A DNA stretch of 56,778 bases from a virus (IMGVR_UViG_3300028840_002119:1-56778); one strand, 5' to 3'. Numbered from the stretch's first letter, positions 6,699 through 14,970 are shown. Numbers and translations: made by a program. Notes: a model not told the origin generated them from the sequence alone.

Positions 6699-6727
6699 AT
6701 TATAGTGAAAACTCTAACCATTCGCAA
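6699..6727 (-). promoter_or_regulatory. Leftward sigma-70-like promoter of the leaderless gene
   Basis: TATAAT at 6704-6699 and TTGCGA at 6727-6722 on the minus strand, spacing 17. The palindrome at 6750-6765 lies 23 bp upstream of the -35. Confidence 0.65.
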
Positions 6728-6741
6728 GGGCCAAAAGCACC

Positions 6742-6773
6742 GCGCCAAGTATTTCCTGGGAAATACCTGGCGC
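6742..6773. promoter_or_regulatory. Dispersed palindrome site 1 within a longer hairpin
   Basis: TATTTCCTGGGAAATA at 6750-6765, flanked by a second inverted repeat GCGCCA (6742-6747) and TGGCGC (6768-6773). Located between the end of the PRTRC operon and the promoter at 6699. The outer arms make it the only copy that would form a long RNA hairpin; there is no T-run, so it is a weak terminator at best. Confidence 0.8.
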
Positions 6774-6791
6774 GCGCGGGATCTGCCCCGT

Positions 6792-7271
6792 TTAGCTGTC
6801 ATCTCGTAGATAGACCTCGATTGTACCATCCGCCATCATAACGTAGACGCCTGGGTCCGAAAACGGGCAGTGCATACTCTCGACCTCTGCATCATTGCGG
6901 ACGACCATCAGAGGGACAAGGTGCGGATCGTACCTTTGGTAAGGCGTAGGCAAAGACTCCAGCCAGTCGACGACGTTGGGCATTTTGACCACCCACATCA
7001 TTGTGGGGGCCGGTCCGAACTCCGCGATCTTCGCCTTCGCTGCTTTGATGGCCGCGAGGATGTCATCGCCATCGGTGGCCACGTCAGTCGTTCCAGTAGA
7101 CGGCCGTACCGTCATTACATCCTCAAAAGTCTCAAGCTGAAACCCGATGTCAATCTTCGGCCAGTGCCAAGTCATGCACTTATGCACCTCACAGAAGCGA
7201 TACTGACACCATTCCGGCCTGAGTACCACAAACTTCGACGGCTCGCACCATTCACACGTCCACTTAATCAC
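6792..7271 (-). CDS. Hypothetical Cys-rich N-terminal protein (159 aa)
   Basis: The N-terminal 35 residues contain C6, C9, C22, C27 and C32 with interspersed Trp (WTCEWCEPSKF, WCQYRFCEVHKCMTWHW), suggesting a zinc-binding module. The rest includes a helical DDILAAIKAAKAKIAEFG stretch. Its start overlaps the ThiF gene end by 8 bp, so it is translationally coupled to the PRTRC cassette and is the last gene of that operon. Confidence 0.7.
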   Translation of the reverse strand: MIKWTCEWCEPSKFVVLRPEWCQYRFCEVHKCMTWHWPKIDIGFQLETFEDVMTVRPSTGTTDVATDGDDILAAIKAAKAKIAEFGPAPTMMWVVKMPNVVDWLESLPTPYQRYDPHLVPLMVVRNDAEVESMHCPFSDPGVYVMMADGTIEVYLRDDS

Positions 7272-8064
7272 GATTTTCCTCCTGTTCTTCGGTCAAGATC
7301 GGCAAACTACGCGCCGAACCACTAACCAGATCGAAGTACGTTGCATAGATGTCCAAGTCCTGACTCAAAATCAGGCGATACAGGTATTGCGAAGCGAAGG
7401 TAGCCACGGCCTGGTTGACCATTAGGCTCTGGGCATCGCGTAGGGTCAACTCCGCGCAACTTTCGGCCATCTTCTCTACAGGGTCATCGACCAGCAACTC
7501 AGGATGTTGGATGGAAGGCAGTGGTAAACCCGAGCAAAAATCCAGCGTGAGTTCTGGTTTTTCGAGATCATACCGATTGCCAAGCAGCACTTGGCCAGCG
7601 TGTTCCGCGTTTCCGCAATCCAGCCACCAGAACTGATATGCTGGCGCGCGACTCGCGATGCTCCTGCGTGCGGCGGCATTGTCCACGCACCCAACGACGA
7701 TGCACAAATCCTTCCCGTTATTGCGATACATCTGCGTGTAGTTTTCAACGCCATCGACGATAGCCTTGATCTGCAAACCGAATGCGGCGTTGTATCTCCG
7801 CATCAGGGTCCACGCCTTTGCCGCACCTATCTCGACGGGTGAGAAATTCTGACGACCGATGTTCTTGTGCTCTACGATGTCAGGGTCAATAAAGGTCAGG
7901 CTTACAGGCAACTGCCGTTGCTCGTGGGCGTGATATGCGAGACGCGCCAGGTGCAGCGCGACGAATGAACCCGTACCCCCACAGCCGACCAGCACGATCT
8001 TGACCTGCTCGATCTCGCCCACCATAATCCTGCGTAGTCTCTGAGTTGTTAGCTTAATCTCCAC
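7264..8064 (-). CDS. PRTRC-type ThiF/E1-like adenylyltransferase (266 aa)
   Basis: Nucleotide-binding loop VGCGGTGS (26-33), DPDIVEHKNIGRQNF (60-74) and GCVDN (125-129) are standard E1/ThiF/MoeB motifs for adenylating the C-terminus of a ubiquitin-like protein. WLDCGN (147-152) and the region SCAELTLRDAQSLMVNQ through YFDLVSG near the end match the PRTRC ThiF family layout, where other E1s differ. C150 and C203 are candidate thioester cysteines. It is 3' of the JAMM, E2-like and Ubl genes in one operon. Known: the PRTRC family is named for ParB plus ThiF. Inferred: it activates the 10997 product. Confidence 0.88.
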   Translation of the reverse strand: MEIKLTTQRLRRIMVGEIEQVKIVLVGCGGTGSFVALHLARLAYHAHEQRQLPVSLTFIDPDIVEHKNIGRQNFSPVEIGAAKAWTLMRRYNAAFGLQIKAIVDGVENYTQMYRNNGKDLCIVVGCVDNAAARRSIASRAPAYQFWWLDCGNAEHAGQVLLGNRYDLEKPELTLDFCSGLPLPSIQHPELLVDDPVEKMAESCAELTLRDAQSLMVNQAVATFASQYLYRLILSQDLDIYATYFDLVSGSARSLPILTEEQEENRD

Positions 8065-8620
8065 GAATTGCCTCCCCTGAAAGTTCGAGACGTCCGGCCT
8101 CTCCGACCATCATCGCCTTTCCTGCCTCTGCATACATCTTGACCAGTTGCAGGCTCGCCCGTTGCACCGTGGGCATCCGGTCTTGTGGCGGCGTTGCCAG
8201 CATCACCACGGCCAAACGGCCAATTTCATCCAGCGCCCGATAGACATCCTCAGCGATAGACGTAGGCAGCGTCTTAGGCTTGTCTCCATCACCCTCGACG
8301 AAGAACCAGTCGTCAAGTAGATCGTGAGACTTAACACTGAATCCATAGATGTACTTCCCGTTGCGATACCTGACGACTTCCGCGAAGACGTCGGCCAGCG
8401 TGAACATCCCTGCCCGCAACTGCTTGTACGTCCCTGCCCTCTTCGTTTTCAGGTAGCCATCGCCGTCAATCCGACACAGTGACCGGAGCACTGCTTTCAC
8501 GGCCATGCTGAACGGCCCAACCTTTTCGCCCGCGATGTCTCTGCGCGTGTCGATGTTGTCCAAGTGTATCGCGTCCACCTGGCGCCAGCCTTCCCCAAAG
8601 TATTCTTGCACACCCTTCAT
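8054..8620 (-). CDS. Unrecognised protein inside the PRTRC cassette (188 aa)
   Basis: Overlaps both neighbours by a few bases (JAMM gene upstream, ThiF gene downstream), so it belongs to the cassette. Begins MKGVQEYFGEGW. Contains a basic stretch (YLKTKRAGTYKQL) and a helical C-terminal half. No family recognised; it could be a substrate or accessory factor of the conjugation set. Confidence 0.75.
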   Translation of the reverse strand: MKGVQEYFGEGWRQVDAIHLDNIDTRRDIAGEKVGPFSMAVKAVLRSLCRIDGDGYLKTKRAGTYKQLRAGMFTLADVFAEVVRYRNGKYIYGFSVKSHDLLDDWFFVEGDGDKPKTLPTSIAEDVYRALDEIGRLAVVMLATPPQDRMPTVQRASLQLVKMYAEAGKAMMVGEAGRLELSGEAIRGD

Positions 8621-9222
8621 CGCCTCTTTACCTCCGCGAGTTTTGTCTTACCGAAAAACAACATTTCAAGGGGTACGGTCCAGAAGTCACCATAAACGCC
8701 TACGCGCAACTGTATCTGTGGTCGGGTGAAGATGGTGCCAATCACTCCATACAAGCGGAACCCTACCTCGTCACGATCGTCTATAGGACTGAAATTCGCC
8801 GCGCCGTCGCAGTGGCTATGGATGTCCATGATCACATCCGCGCCACCATCACCGACGCACACAGCATGGGTTTCTCCAACATTCTGACGCGGCCTTACTA
8901 TTCTCGCGTTCAACCCATCCATGCGGATATGGTAAAGCGCCTCTTTCGGAGATGCTGTCGCCACCGATCGAGCATCGTGCAAGATCGAATCGAGCAAGTA
9001 TGCCGGCAATTCCCCTTTCCTCAGTTGGACCTTTGGCCTCAAGAGCGGCAGTCCCACGATCTTACACGTCGCCAGGGGGACGATCGCCAGCAGATAGGCG
9101 TTACGAGCGACCTTGAAAACCCCGTTACCGGCCATCACGTAGTGGTAAGTATGGCCGTCGCCAAAATCCGGCTCATGTCCAGAATGGATGATGTACCCTG
9201 CCGGATTCCTTATCTTCAACAT
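8617..9222 (-). CDS. PRTRC protein A-like JAMM/MPN isopeptidase (201 aa)
   Basis: HSHCDGAANFSPID at 135-148 fits H-x-H-x7-S-x2-D exactly (H135, H137, S145, D148), the zinc site of JAB1/MPN deubiquitinase-type enzymes; a Glu in the preceding 45 residues (E94 or E117) would complete it. Family PRTRC A has this domain at the C-terminal half, as here. Probable role: trim the Ubl precursor or remove it from targets. Overlaps the B gene by 7 bp and the next gene by 4 bp. Confidence 0.87.
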   Translation of the reverse strand: MLKIRNPAGYIIHSGHEPDFGDGHTYHYVMAGNGVFKVARNAYLLAIVPLATCKIVGLPLLRPKVQLRKGELPAYLLDSILHDARSVATASPKEALYHIRMDGLNARIVRPRQNVGETHAVCVGDGGADVIMDIHSHCDGAANFSPIDDRDEVGFRLYGVIGTIFTRPQIQLRVGVYGDFWTVPLEMLFFGKTKLAEVKRR

Positions 9223-9935
9223 ACCTCACCTACCTTCGCCTTCATCAGAAGATCGTCAACCGGATAGGCTTCAGCTCCAGACAAGGCTTGCCATTGCCGG
9301 AGCACGTTGTCAGGATGCGCTCGTGATTTACCATTTGCAAAATCCAGATTGAAGACGCTCTCGAAGAACAGCGCCAGCGCCGCGTGAATCGTCGTGCGAC
9401 TGCACAAAGGCTGGTCAGTGTTTCCCCAACAGATGCGCCCTGTCTCTGCGACGTTGGGCAAGGGCGCGTGAAACAGATCGTCACCCTCAGTCGTCGGGCG
9501 CTTTGCGACGGCCCACAGCCAATAGTCGTACCCCTTACCTGCAAACACCAAACCAGGAAGGACGATATCAAAAACATCAGGGAATCCCTCTGACTTGACA
9601 TTCATTTTGCGTCTCTGCGGGGGCACGTAGATACCGATGGACTCCTCGCCATCCTCGCGCCTGTAGAACAGGCAATCGGCGGGAAGTAGGCCGCTGGTCA
9701 ACGGCAGACCAGAGAACGCCACGGCCAGCGCTTCGGGACTGATCTCGTAAGCACTCACGGCCTCGCCGCGCTCGAACTTCGTCAGGATGATCGTTTCTTC
9801 GTACAAATCAACGCGGCCCTGGATTTTCTGATAGCTCGCGTCTGATAATGCCGCATCGCCATTCAGCGCAATCTCAAGCGCACTATAGGCATCATAAACG
9901 TTTACGTGTTCTGTGTTCGTGTTTTCGTCTGTCAT
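9216..9935 (-). CDS. PRTRC protein B-like, E2-related fold (239 aa)
   Basis: The segment LPADCLFYRRED, the aromatic YDYWLWAVAKRPT and the motif FHAPLPNVAETGRICWGN (155-172) followed by ALALFFESVFNLDF match the PRTRC B pattern (a P-x-F/L-x-N-V...G-x-[IV]-C-x-G box, then FF-x-S-x-F). Published domain analyses place this family near E2 conjugating enzymes, in which C169 would be the active-site candidate. It sits between the F-position gene and the JAMM gene, as in plasmid cassettes. Enzymatic activity is unproved for the family. Confidence 0.82.
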   Translation of the reverse strand: MTDENTNTEHVNVYDAYSALEIALNGDAALSDASYQKIQGRVDLYEETIILTKFERGEAVSAYEISPEALAVAFSGLPLTSGLLPADCLFYRREDGEESIGIYVPPQRRKMNVKSEGFPDVFDIVLPGLVFAGKGYDYWLWAVAKRPTTEGDDLFHAPLPNVAETGRICWGNTDQPLCSRTTIHAALALFFESVFNLDFANGKSRAHPDNVLRQWQALSGAEAYPVDDLLMKAKVGEVC

Positions 9936-10819
9936 GTCTCTGCACTCTCCAACTTCACTATGTGGTCAGCCATTGGAGCGAGATGGAAGATCGGCCCGAT
10001 CAGCTCCAAGACCTTCATTGTTGCCTGTACTGCATCCTTGCCCTTGAACCAGTCGATGTATGCCTGCAACTGGGCAAGTTTTGGTTTCGCGGCCCGATAG
10101 TCGAGCGCATACATCTCGACGGCCCAAGCGGTCCAGCCATTGCGTGTTTCCCAATCCTCGTATTCGCCATCCCACATCGCGGGAACGTTGTCGATGAAGG
10201 AATTGCCAGAGGCCCGCGTGAAGCACTGATAAGCAACTGCCATCCCATTGAAAGGGACCGGCAGCGCGTTCAACTGCTCGAAGATGCGGCTCTGGTCAGT
10301 CACTACCTTGTACTGCGTGAATCCCTTACGCGCCAGCCACCCCAGGGCATCGTTGTAGCGTTCGTCTGCGTATGCCTGCATGTGCTCGTATTCAGGCTGT
10401 AGCCCAGAGATCGCCGCTGCACCGATCGGTGCGTAGTGGTCTTCGACATGATGCACCGGACACACTTCCCACGGTATACCATAAGACTCAGGCCAGATCG
10501 GAAGCCACAATGCAAACGTCTCGCCTCCCCACACAACTTCGTCATACGCTTCGAGATCAACCGGAAAAAGCTCGTTATGAATCCGGCCTAACAGTTGCAC
10601 CTCTACGTCATACGGCCCACCTGTTGGCTTGCGACTTTCAGGGAAGATTTGACCATACAACCTGCGCGCGTTTCGATATGCGGATAGATACCCATCATCG
10701 ACCGCACCGATCATCGTACTATAGCTCAACAAGCGGTATCTATCGAGCAGCCGCTTGAAGGTGCGTAGTTTCAGAACCCTGGCGGCAGGCGGCTGGGTTT
10801 GGCTGATAATGCCAAGCAT
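9932..10819 (-). CDS. Unrecognised protein at the PRTRC F position (295 aa)
   Basis: ATG start after GGGGAGG. No motif is recognised with certainty; there are Trp-rich parts (WGGETFALWLPIWPES, WDGEYEDWETRNGWTAW) and an ICP-free helical C-terminus. Known plasmid cassettes run E, ParB, C, F, B, A, ThiF. This gene lies exactly between C and B, so it is the positional counterpart of F, though sequence similarity cannot be confirmed by eye. Overlaps the 10771 gene by 49 bp and the B gene by 4 bp. Confidence 0.72.
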   Translation of the reverse strand: MLGIISQTQPPAARVLKLRTFKRLLDRYRLLSYSTMIGAVDDGYLSAYRNARRLYGQIFPESRKPTGGPYDVEVQLLGRIHNELFPVDLEAYDEVVWGGETFALWLPIWPESYGIPWEVCPVHHVEDHYAPIGAAAISGLQPEYEHMQAYADERYNDALGWLARKGFTQYKVVTDQSRIFEQLNALPVPFNGMAVAYQCFTRASGNSFIDNVPAMWDGEYEDWETRNGWTAWAVEMYALDYRAAKPKLAQLQAYIDWFKGKDAVQATMKVLELIGPIFHLAPMADHIVKLESAET

Positions 10820-11010
10820 CGCTCTACGACCTCCCCTGATTTGATGACGTGTGTCGTCAGTTCATTGCTATGCTGTTCGAGTTGTTGTATCACGGCGGCT
10901 AGTTGTGTAGCGTCGTGCTTGAACTTGACCAGCGCCATAAGTTGACTTACAGCCTCCATGTGTAGAGGCTGTAAGTCTTCAAGACGAGCAACTATATCAG
11001 TGCTGTTCAT
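10771..11010 (-). CDS. Small helical protein in the PRTRC cassette (79 aa)
   Basis: Overlaps the Ubl gene end by 14 bp and the next gene by 49 bp. The sequence is almost entirely helical by pattern (DLQPLHMEAVSQLMALVKF, AAVIQQLEQHSNELTTHVIK). No family recognised. Confidence 0.65.
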   Translation of the reverse strand: MNSTDIVARLEDLQPLHMEAVSQLMALVKFKHDATQLAAVIQQLEQHSNELTTHVIKSGEVVERCLALSAKPSRLPPGF

Positions 11011-11197
11011 CGCTCCCCTTCGTAGTCGCTTTCTTAACGAAGGTCACAACATTCAAATCTCCGTCCTTCGACTTCTTCACCGTGGCCGCAGCAACTTCCG
11101 CGAAGTGTGGCGTCAACTGCCGCCGAACCTCTTCTACGGTCAACTCGTCGTTTTCGTCAACGTACTCATAATCCTGATACTTATACTTCGTCGCCAT
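10997..11197 (-). CDS. PRTRC protein C-like ubiquitin-like (beta-grasp) protein (66 aa)
   Basis: The length and the pattern LTVEEVRRQLTPHFAEVAAA followed by a strand pair DLNVVTFVKKATTKG match the PRTRC C family, small beta-grasp proteins regarded as ubiquitin-like. The family usually ends near TKG; here G61 is followed by SDEQH, so five residues might be removed by the JAMM enzyme before E1 adenylation. That maturation step is inference. It overlaps both neighbours and is three genes upstream of the E2-like gene. Confidence 0.82.
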   Translation of the reverse strand: MATKYKYQDYEYVDENDELTVEEVRRQLTPHFAEVAAATVKKSKDGDLNVVTFVKKATTKGSDEQH

Positions 11198-11381
11198 CTG
11201 TCTGCACCTCCACTAGTAGTAGAACGTTCACGGACAAGCGTTGCATCTTGCCGTTATCGACGGGCTTTACAAAAGCCGTCTGATAGTCGGTAGAGAAGAA
11301 GCGCACCTGCCCTACCATTTCACCATACCGCACATAGTCACCCACATCGAAGGGAATCCCCAACTCACTCGGCTTCGTCAT
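11181..11381 (-). CDS. Small beta-rich protein in the PRTRC cassette (66 aa)
   Basis: Lies between ParB and the Ubl gene with 17-bp overlaps on both sides. FDVGDYVRYGEMVGQVRFF is the kind of sequence seen in SH3-like barrels of nucleic-acid or protein binding modules. No family can be named. Confidence 0.65.
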   Translation of the reverse strand: MTKPSELGIPFDVGDYVRYGEMVGQVRFFSTDYQTAFVKPVDNGKMQRLSVNVLLLVEVQTDGDEV

Positions 11382-12852
11382 CGTCTGCCGCCTTCGTTCC
11401 CTGCACCAGTTCAGGGAAGTACCCTTCGAGCAATTCTGTCAGCAGCCACTCGATACGATCGAACTTGCCACTCTTGAACGCTGTGGGGCCAGTCTCGCCA
11501 ATCGAACCCTGGACGTCGCGCTCGCGGAGATCAGTACCAGGCATAATCAGCAAGGTTACGCGCACCGGACCAGGGACGTGAGGCTTTGGTGTCGGCGGCG
11601 GGAGTACGATAGTTGGCTTTGCCCGCGTGTGAGCAGACACCTGGACGGTAGCGGCTGGCGGCGTCGTGTCGCCCGTTTGAGCTAGAACCGTGGGTGCGCC
11701 CGCGATCTCTGCTTCCTCGACGGTCTCTTCGGTCTGGAATTCTGTCGGCTCAAGTCCGCCAGCACGCTCGCGGCAGTCAGGGCAGATCGCCTTCATCATC
11801 CGCTCGCTCTGTAACCAGCCCGTTGCCTCGCTCGACGTTGATACCATGTCACGATAGGCCCGATTGCATCCTGAACATTGCGCCCACGCCTGCGGCTTAT
11901 CGACCAGCAGCCAAGTATCGTTCAGCTTGTCGCGTAGCAGCTCATAAGTCTGCTTCGCCTTCTGCGGACCTTGTATCACGATCTTGTGCTTGCGGATTTT
12001 GGCTTGCCGGCAGCGCAGGTCAGTACAACGCCACTCGCGCCCAATCTTGACGTGATCTTTGCAACCTTCACATATCCGCGTGTCCTTCTCACAGGCGTCC
12101 CACTTCGCATCGAAGCCCACGTCGTCAGGGGTCAGGCTATACGTGTTTTCACGGACGTGCCTTGCGACGGCGGCGCTCAATTCCTTCACCGTTCGATACT
12201 GACCAGGGACGCCAGTGCCCAGGATGCTGAGGAAGACTTGCCACTTCTCGTCCATATCGACCAGGGGCAGCAGCGCCCGACCGTGGCGGCCTGTAATATC
12301 GCCATCGCGGATCAGCCCTTGCACCTTCACCGGAAGACGAAGCAAGCGGATAAGATTTGCGACCGCACTCTGCGACAACCCCCACCGTTCACCGATCTTC
12401 GTTTGACTCAACTTAAAGTCGGTGATTGCGCGATCCAGGGCGACGGCCCGTTCGATGTCACTGATACCGTCGCGCTTCTCGTTTTCGGCCCATGCGATGT
12501 CTGCCATATCGCTATCACTCAACATCCGCAGCTCAACCGGAAAAGTCTCGTAATGCGCGTTGCTCTGCGCTATCTCCATGAAGGCCCGCAGACGACGATG
12601 GCCGACACTGATCTGCACCATTGCCTTTTCGTGCGCCCGCAAAAACTCATTCCAGTCTTCGTCTACCCCTGACACGATGATCACTTCGCCGTCAAGGACG
12701 ATTCGAGCGGGAGGCACCTGGATCAGCCCGCTTGTCTCTGGTAAGACTTCGCGCAATTCGAGTATCGCGTCCCTCAACTCGGTTAGGTCGCCATACACCA
12801 TGCGCGTCTGGTAAGGATTGTCTTCAATCCTTTTCAACGGAATTCTAAACAT
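11365..12852 (-). CDS. PRTRC-type ParB protein with helix-turn-helix and zinc-finger-like tail (495 aa)
   Basis: ATG at 12852 chosen because AGGTGA precedes it and the ParB fold begins at once (MFRIPLKRIEDNPYQTR). Residues 84-90 are GHRRLRA (canonical GERR with Glu to His), 123-136 ENEKRDGISDIERA, a helix-turn-helix at 148-170 (SQTKIGERWGLSQSAVANL), and GRHGRALL at 188-195, all as in chromosomal ParB/Spo0J. The C-terminal half has Cys clusters (CEGC, CTDLRC, CSGC, CPDC), probably two zinc ribbons, instead of the usual dimerisation domain. A palindrome resembling parS starts 19 bp upstream of the ATG. Likely a DNA clamp or regulator that may be coupled to the Ubl system. Confidence 0.9.
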   Translation of the reverse strand: MFRIPLKRIEDNPYQTRMVYGDLTELRDAILELREVLPETSGLIQVPPARIVLDGEVIIVSGVDEDWNEFLRAHEKAMVQISVGHRRLRAFMEIAQSNAHYETFPVELRMLSDSDMADIAWAENEKRDGISDIERAVALDRAITDFKLSQTKIGERWGLSQSAVANLIRLLRLPVKVQGLIRDGDITGRHGRALLPLVDMDEKWQVFLSILGTGVPGQYRTVKELSAAVARHVRENTYSLTPDDVGFDAKWDACEKDTRICEGCKDHVKIGREWRCTDLRCRQAKIRKHKIVIQGPQKAKQTYELLRDKLNDTWLLVDKPQAWAQCSGCNRAYRDMVSTSSEATGWLQSERMMKAICPDCRERAGGLEPTEFQTEETVEEAEIAGAPTVLAQTGDTTPPAATVQVSAHTRAKPTIVLPPPTPKPHVPGPVRVTLLIMPGTDLRERDVQGSIGETGPTAFKSGKFDRIEWLLTELLEGYFPELVQGTKAADDDEAE

Positions 12853-12870
12853 AGCCCTTTCACCTCGTGT

Positions 12871-12886
12871 TATTTCCTGGGAAATA
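12871..12886. promoter_or_regulatory. Dispersed palindrome site 2, at the parB start
   Basis: TATTTCCTGGGAAATA; 7-bp arms with a TG centre. Lies 19 bp upstream of the PRTRC ParB ATG, touching its ribosome-site region, so autoregulation is plausible. Confidence 0.88.
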
Positions 12887-12956
12887 TTGAAATGCGGGAA
12901 GGTGGCAAAGCTGCCACCCTCCCCATGAAACCGACCTCGGTAGTCGGCCAACACCT

Positions 12957-14150
12957 CTATCCTCGTATCTGTGTAGACAACGCGGCCAGCGCCTTGCTCC
13001 AATCGCCGGACGCCTTTGCCGCCGTTATCTCTGTAGAGACTGGCGGGTGCTTTTCTACATCTGGCGACACCCGTCCGGCCCCCTTCAACTGCCGTACCCG
13101 CGTCCAAAATTCCGTTGGACCTGGCACCGGCTCTTGAACTTCATCGGCCTGCGGAGTGACGCCTTCCGCATCCTCTCGCGGGAAGTAGTTATCCAGATCA
13201 GAGACGTCTTCGATCACCTCGCTTTCTTCATCTGGCGGCGGGTCGATGATGTCAGGCCGCGCCAGCACATTGTCAATCCAGAGCGCGTGTAACTCTACGC
13301 CCTTCATTCCGCTTTCACGGGCAACTTCCTCGTATGCGTTGCGTGCGTGCTGAATCGCCTTGAACTTACCGCGATCAAAGCCCCACTCGATGGCCTCGGC
13401 GTCGTCATTGAACGAAGTCGGGATAGCCTCTTGAAGTGCATCGCGTTCTTCTTCGGTCAGGCCGTCATAAACGGCGTGCTCGATCTTCTCAGGCATATCC
13501 AGCCACGTACCAGAATCGTCCCACAGGATGGGCACTTCCGGAAACGTGCGCCCACGTCGCGCCCATACGACCTTGATACCGCGCACGTCATCGGCACGCT
13601 TGACGATTTGCAGCTTCAAGTTCAAGCAGCGGAGCAAGCGCACCAACTCAGTCTTACTCACCGTCGCGCGCGTTTCCTTCTCGCCCTGACCATCGCGCCC
13701 ATCGTTGAGATGGTAAATCCAGAGTACATCCGTACCCCACCGCGTAACCACATCCTGCAACTGCGCCATCGCGATAGCCTTTGGTGCAAATGCAGCGGCG
13801 AGATTCTTTTCGCGCCCAGTTTTGTGCGCCTGCATCCCTTCGACTACCAGCGGTTTGATGATGGCCGTCAGGCTGTCCGTGACGATTGTCCGCACCCCAC
13901 TCCCTGGCATATTGGCCATGAGCAGTTGGGCGATGCGATCTGTGTCAACGTGGTCGGCGGGATTGTCGCTCAATTCATAGACAAGCGCATCGGTCACATC
14001 GAGCACTTCACGGAAGCGATGATCTGCATCGATCGGCAGAATCGGACTCCGCATCCGCATCGCAAAGGTGGTTTTCCCTCCACCTGGATACCCGACTAAC
14101 CCCCACAAGCGCGGGGGATAGTCGGTCTTCACCATTTTATTGAACGGCAT
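12957..14150 (-). CDS. RecA-fold P-loop ATPase, phage recombination/repair type (397 aa)
   Basis: Walker A GYPGGGKT at 20-27, DADHRF at 41-46, Walker B-like RTIVTDS at 87-93 and a KTELVRLLRCLN stretch. The layout is that of phage Sak4-like or AAA_24-type single-domain RecA paralogues that assist strand annealing. The C-terminal 130 residues are acidic and low-complexity. It is not a ParA (no KGG-x-x-KT motif), although it directly precedes a ParB gene. ATG start with AGGAG. Confidence 0.78.
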   Translation of the reverse strand: MPFNKMVKTDYPPRLWGLVGYPGGGKTTFAMRMRSPILPIDADHRFREVLDVTDALVYELSDNPADHVDTDRIAQLLMANMPGSGVRTIVTDSLTAIIKPLVVEGMQAHKTGREKNLAAAFAPKAIAMAQLQDVVTRWGTDVLWIYHLNDGRDGQGEKETRATVSKTELVRLLRCLNLKLQIVKRADDVRGIKVVWARRGRTFPEVPILWDDSGTWLDMPEKIEHAVYDGLTEEERDALQEAIPTSFNDDAEAIEWGFDRGKFKAIQHARNAYEEVARESGMKGVELHALWIDNVLARPDIIDPPPDEESEVIEDVSDLDNYFPREDAEGVTPQADEVQEPVPGPTEFWTRVRQLKGAGRVSPDVEKHPPVSTEITAAKASGDWSKALAALSTQIRG

Positions 14151-14168
14151 AACTTTCTCCTTCCTCTC

Positions 14169-14579
14169 CTAGAACGGAATGTCACCCAATGGCTCAGGAC
14201 GATCTTCCAGCGCCATCTCCCACGGCGTAAGCGGCCATTCGCCCGCACGCCCAATCTTGACGACATACTTGCCCTGCCAAGCTCCAGGGCCGTAATACTT
14301 CTTCGCCTTGATGTCCACGATCTTGAGATCGTTTTCCAGCATCCACTCACTGATAGATTCTGGATTTGCTGACGGCAAACTACCAGACCAGCCAGTAGGC
14401 TGTTTGGCCTCAAGTAACGACAACTCTTCTTTCCCTAATCCTGCCCACGGCCTCGCAACAAAATCCTCGAATAGCTTCCAGGGCATATAAGTACGCGCCA
14501 CCAGTTGAAATACCGCAACCGGATACTGGCGTTCCTTGCGCCTCCACATCTTTTCTTCTTCAGTCAGTTTTCTTCCCAT
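14169..14579 (-). CDS. Protein with SSB-like C-terminal tip (136 aa)
   Basis: ATG at 14579 follows a GGGGG site. The N-terminus is strongly basic (MGRKLTEEEKMWRRKERQY). The protein ends in EPLGDIPF, resembling the acidic DDDIPF tip through which single-strand-binding proteins recruit partners. A beta-like segment (WQGKYVVKIGRAGEW) precedes it. Next to the recombination ATPase gene, an ssDNA-binding role is possible but no OB-fold signature was recognised. Confidence 0.6.
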   Translation of the reverse strand: MGRKLTEEEKMWRRKERQYPVAVFQLVARTYMPWKLFEDFVARPWAGLGKEELSLLEAKQPTGWSGSLPSANPESISEWMLENDLKIVDIKAKKYYGPGAWQGKYVVKIGRAGEWPLTPWEMALEDRPEPLGDIPF

Positions 14580-14970
14580 CGGCAGCCCCCGATACATCAA
14601 TATGACCTACAACGATTCCAACGGGCGACCACTCACCACGAGCAGCCGCCACGTCTCCCAACTCCGCTAAAGTGGTCGGCACCGGAGCGCCGTACCGGAT
14701 AGGAACATAGCACGTCCCGCGATCGGCAGTCAGCCTCACGCACCGGACTGTGTTCCGTTGAAACGATGCAACGATTGTCCAGTTTGAGGGACATCGGGCA
14801 TCCGTGTTCACTGCGCCATCGACGGCCTGTGCCTGCTCCCAAGTTTCGGGAACAGGCTTACCAGGGGCTAGATACACCCAATAGCAACGATCGCCATCGC
14901 AGAACTCAACGCACCGCTTACCGATGATGACTGGTGGCGTGCAGTCAGTATCAGCGACCTGGATGTTCAT
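14560..14970 (-). CDS. Hypothetical Cys-rich protein (136 aa)
   Basis: Seven cysteines spread through the protein (CVEFCDGDRCYWV near the start) and a beta-rich pattern. ATG start; the 3' end overlaps the 14169 gene by 20 bp. No recognised family. Confidence 0.68.
   Translation of the reverse strand: MNIQVADTDCTPPVIIGKRCVEFCDGDRCYWVYLAPGKPVPETWEQAQAVDGAVNTDARCPSNWTIVASFQRNTVRCVRLTADRGTCYVPIRYGAPVPTTLAELGDVAAARGEWSPVGIVVGHIDVSGAADGKKTD

Noticed and set aside
6742-6773. Hairpin at palindrome site 1 as a standard intrinsic terminator
   Set aside because: No T-run on either side; kept as a regulatory palindrome.
10840-10870. Fifth hammerhead signalled by TCGTCAG
   Set aside because: No GAAA box or matching stems nearby.
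12853-13107. N-terminal extension of the ParB gene
   Set aside because: It would run into the ATPase gene and over the palindrome; the ATG at 12852 has its own ribosome site and starts the ParB fold.
12957-14150. ParA partner for the ParB proteins
   Set aside because: Walker A is GYPGGGKT, without the deviant KGG-x-x-KT of ParA; a RecA-like fold fits better.
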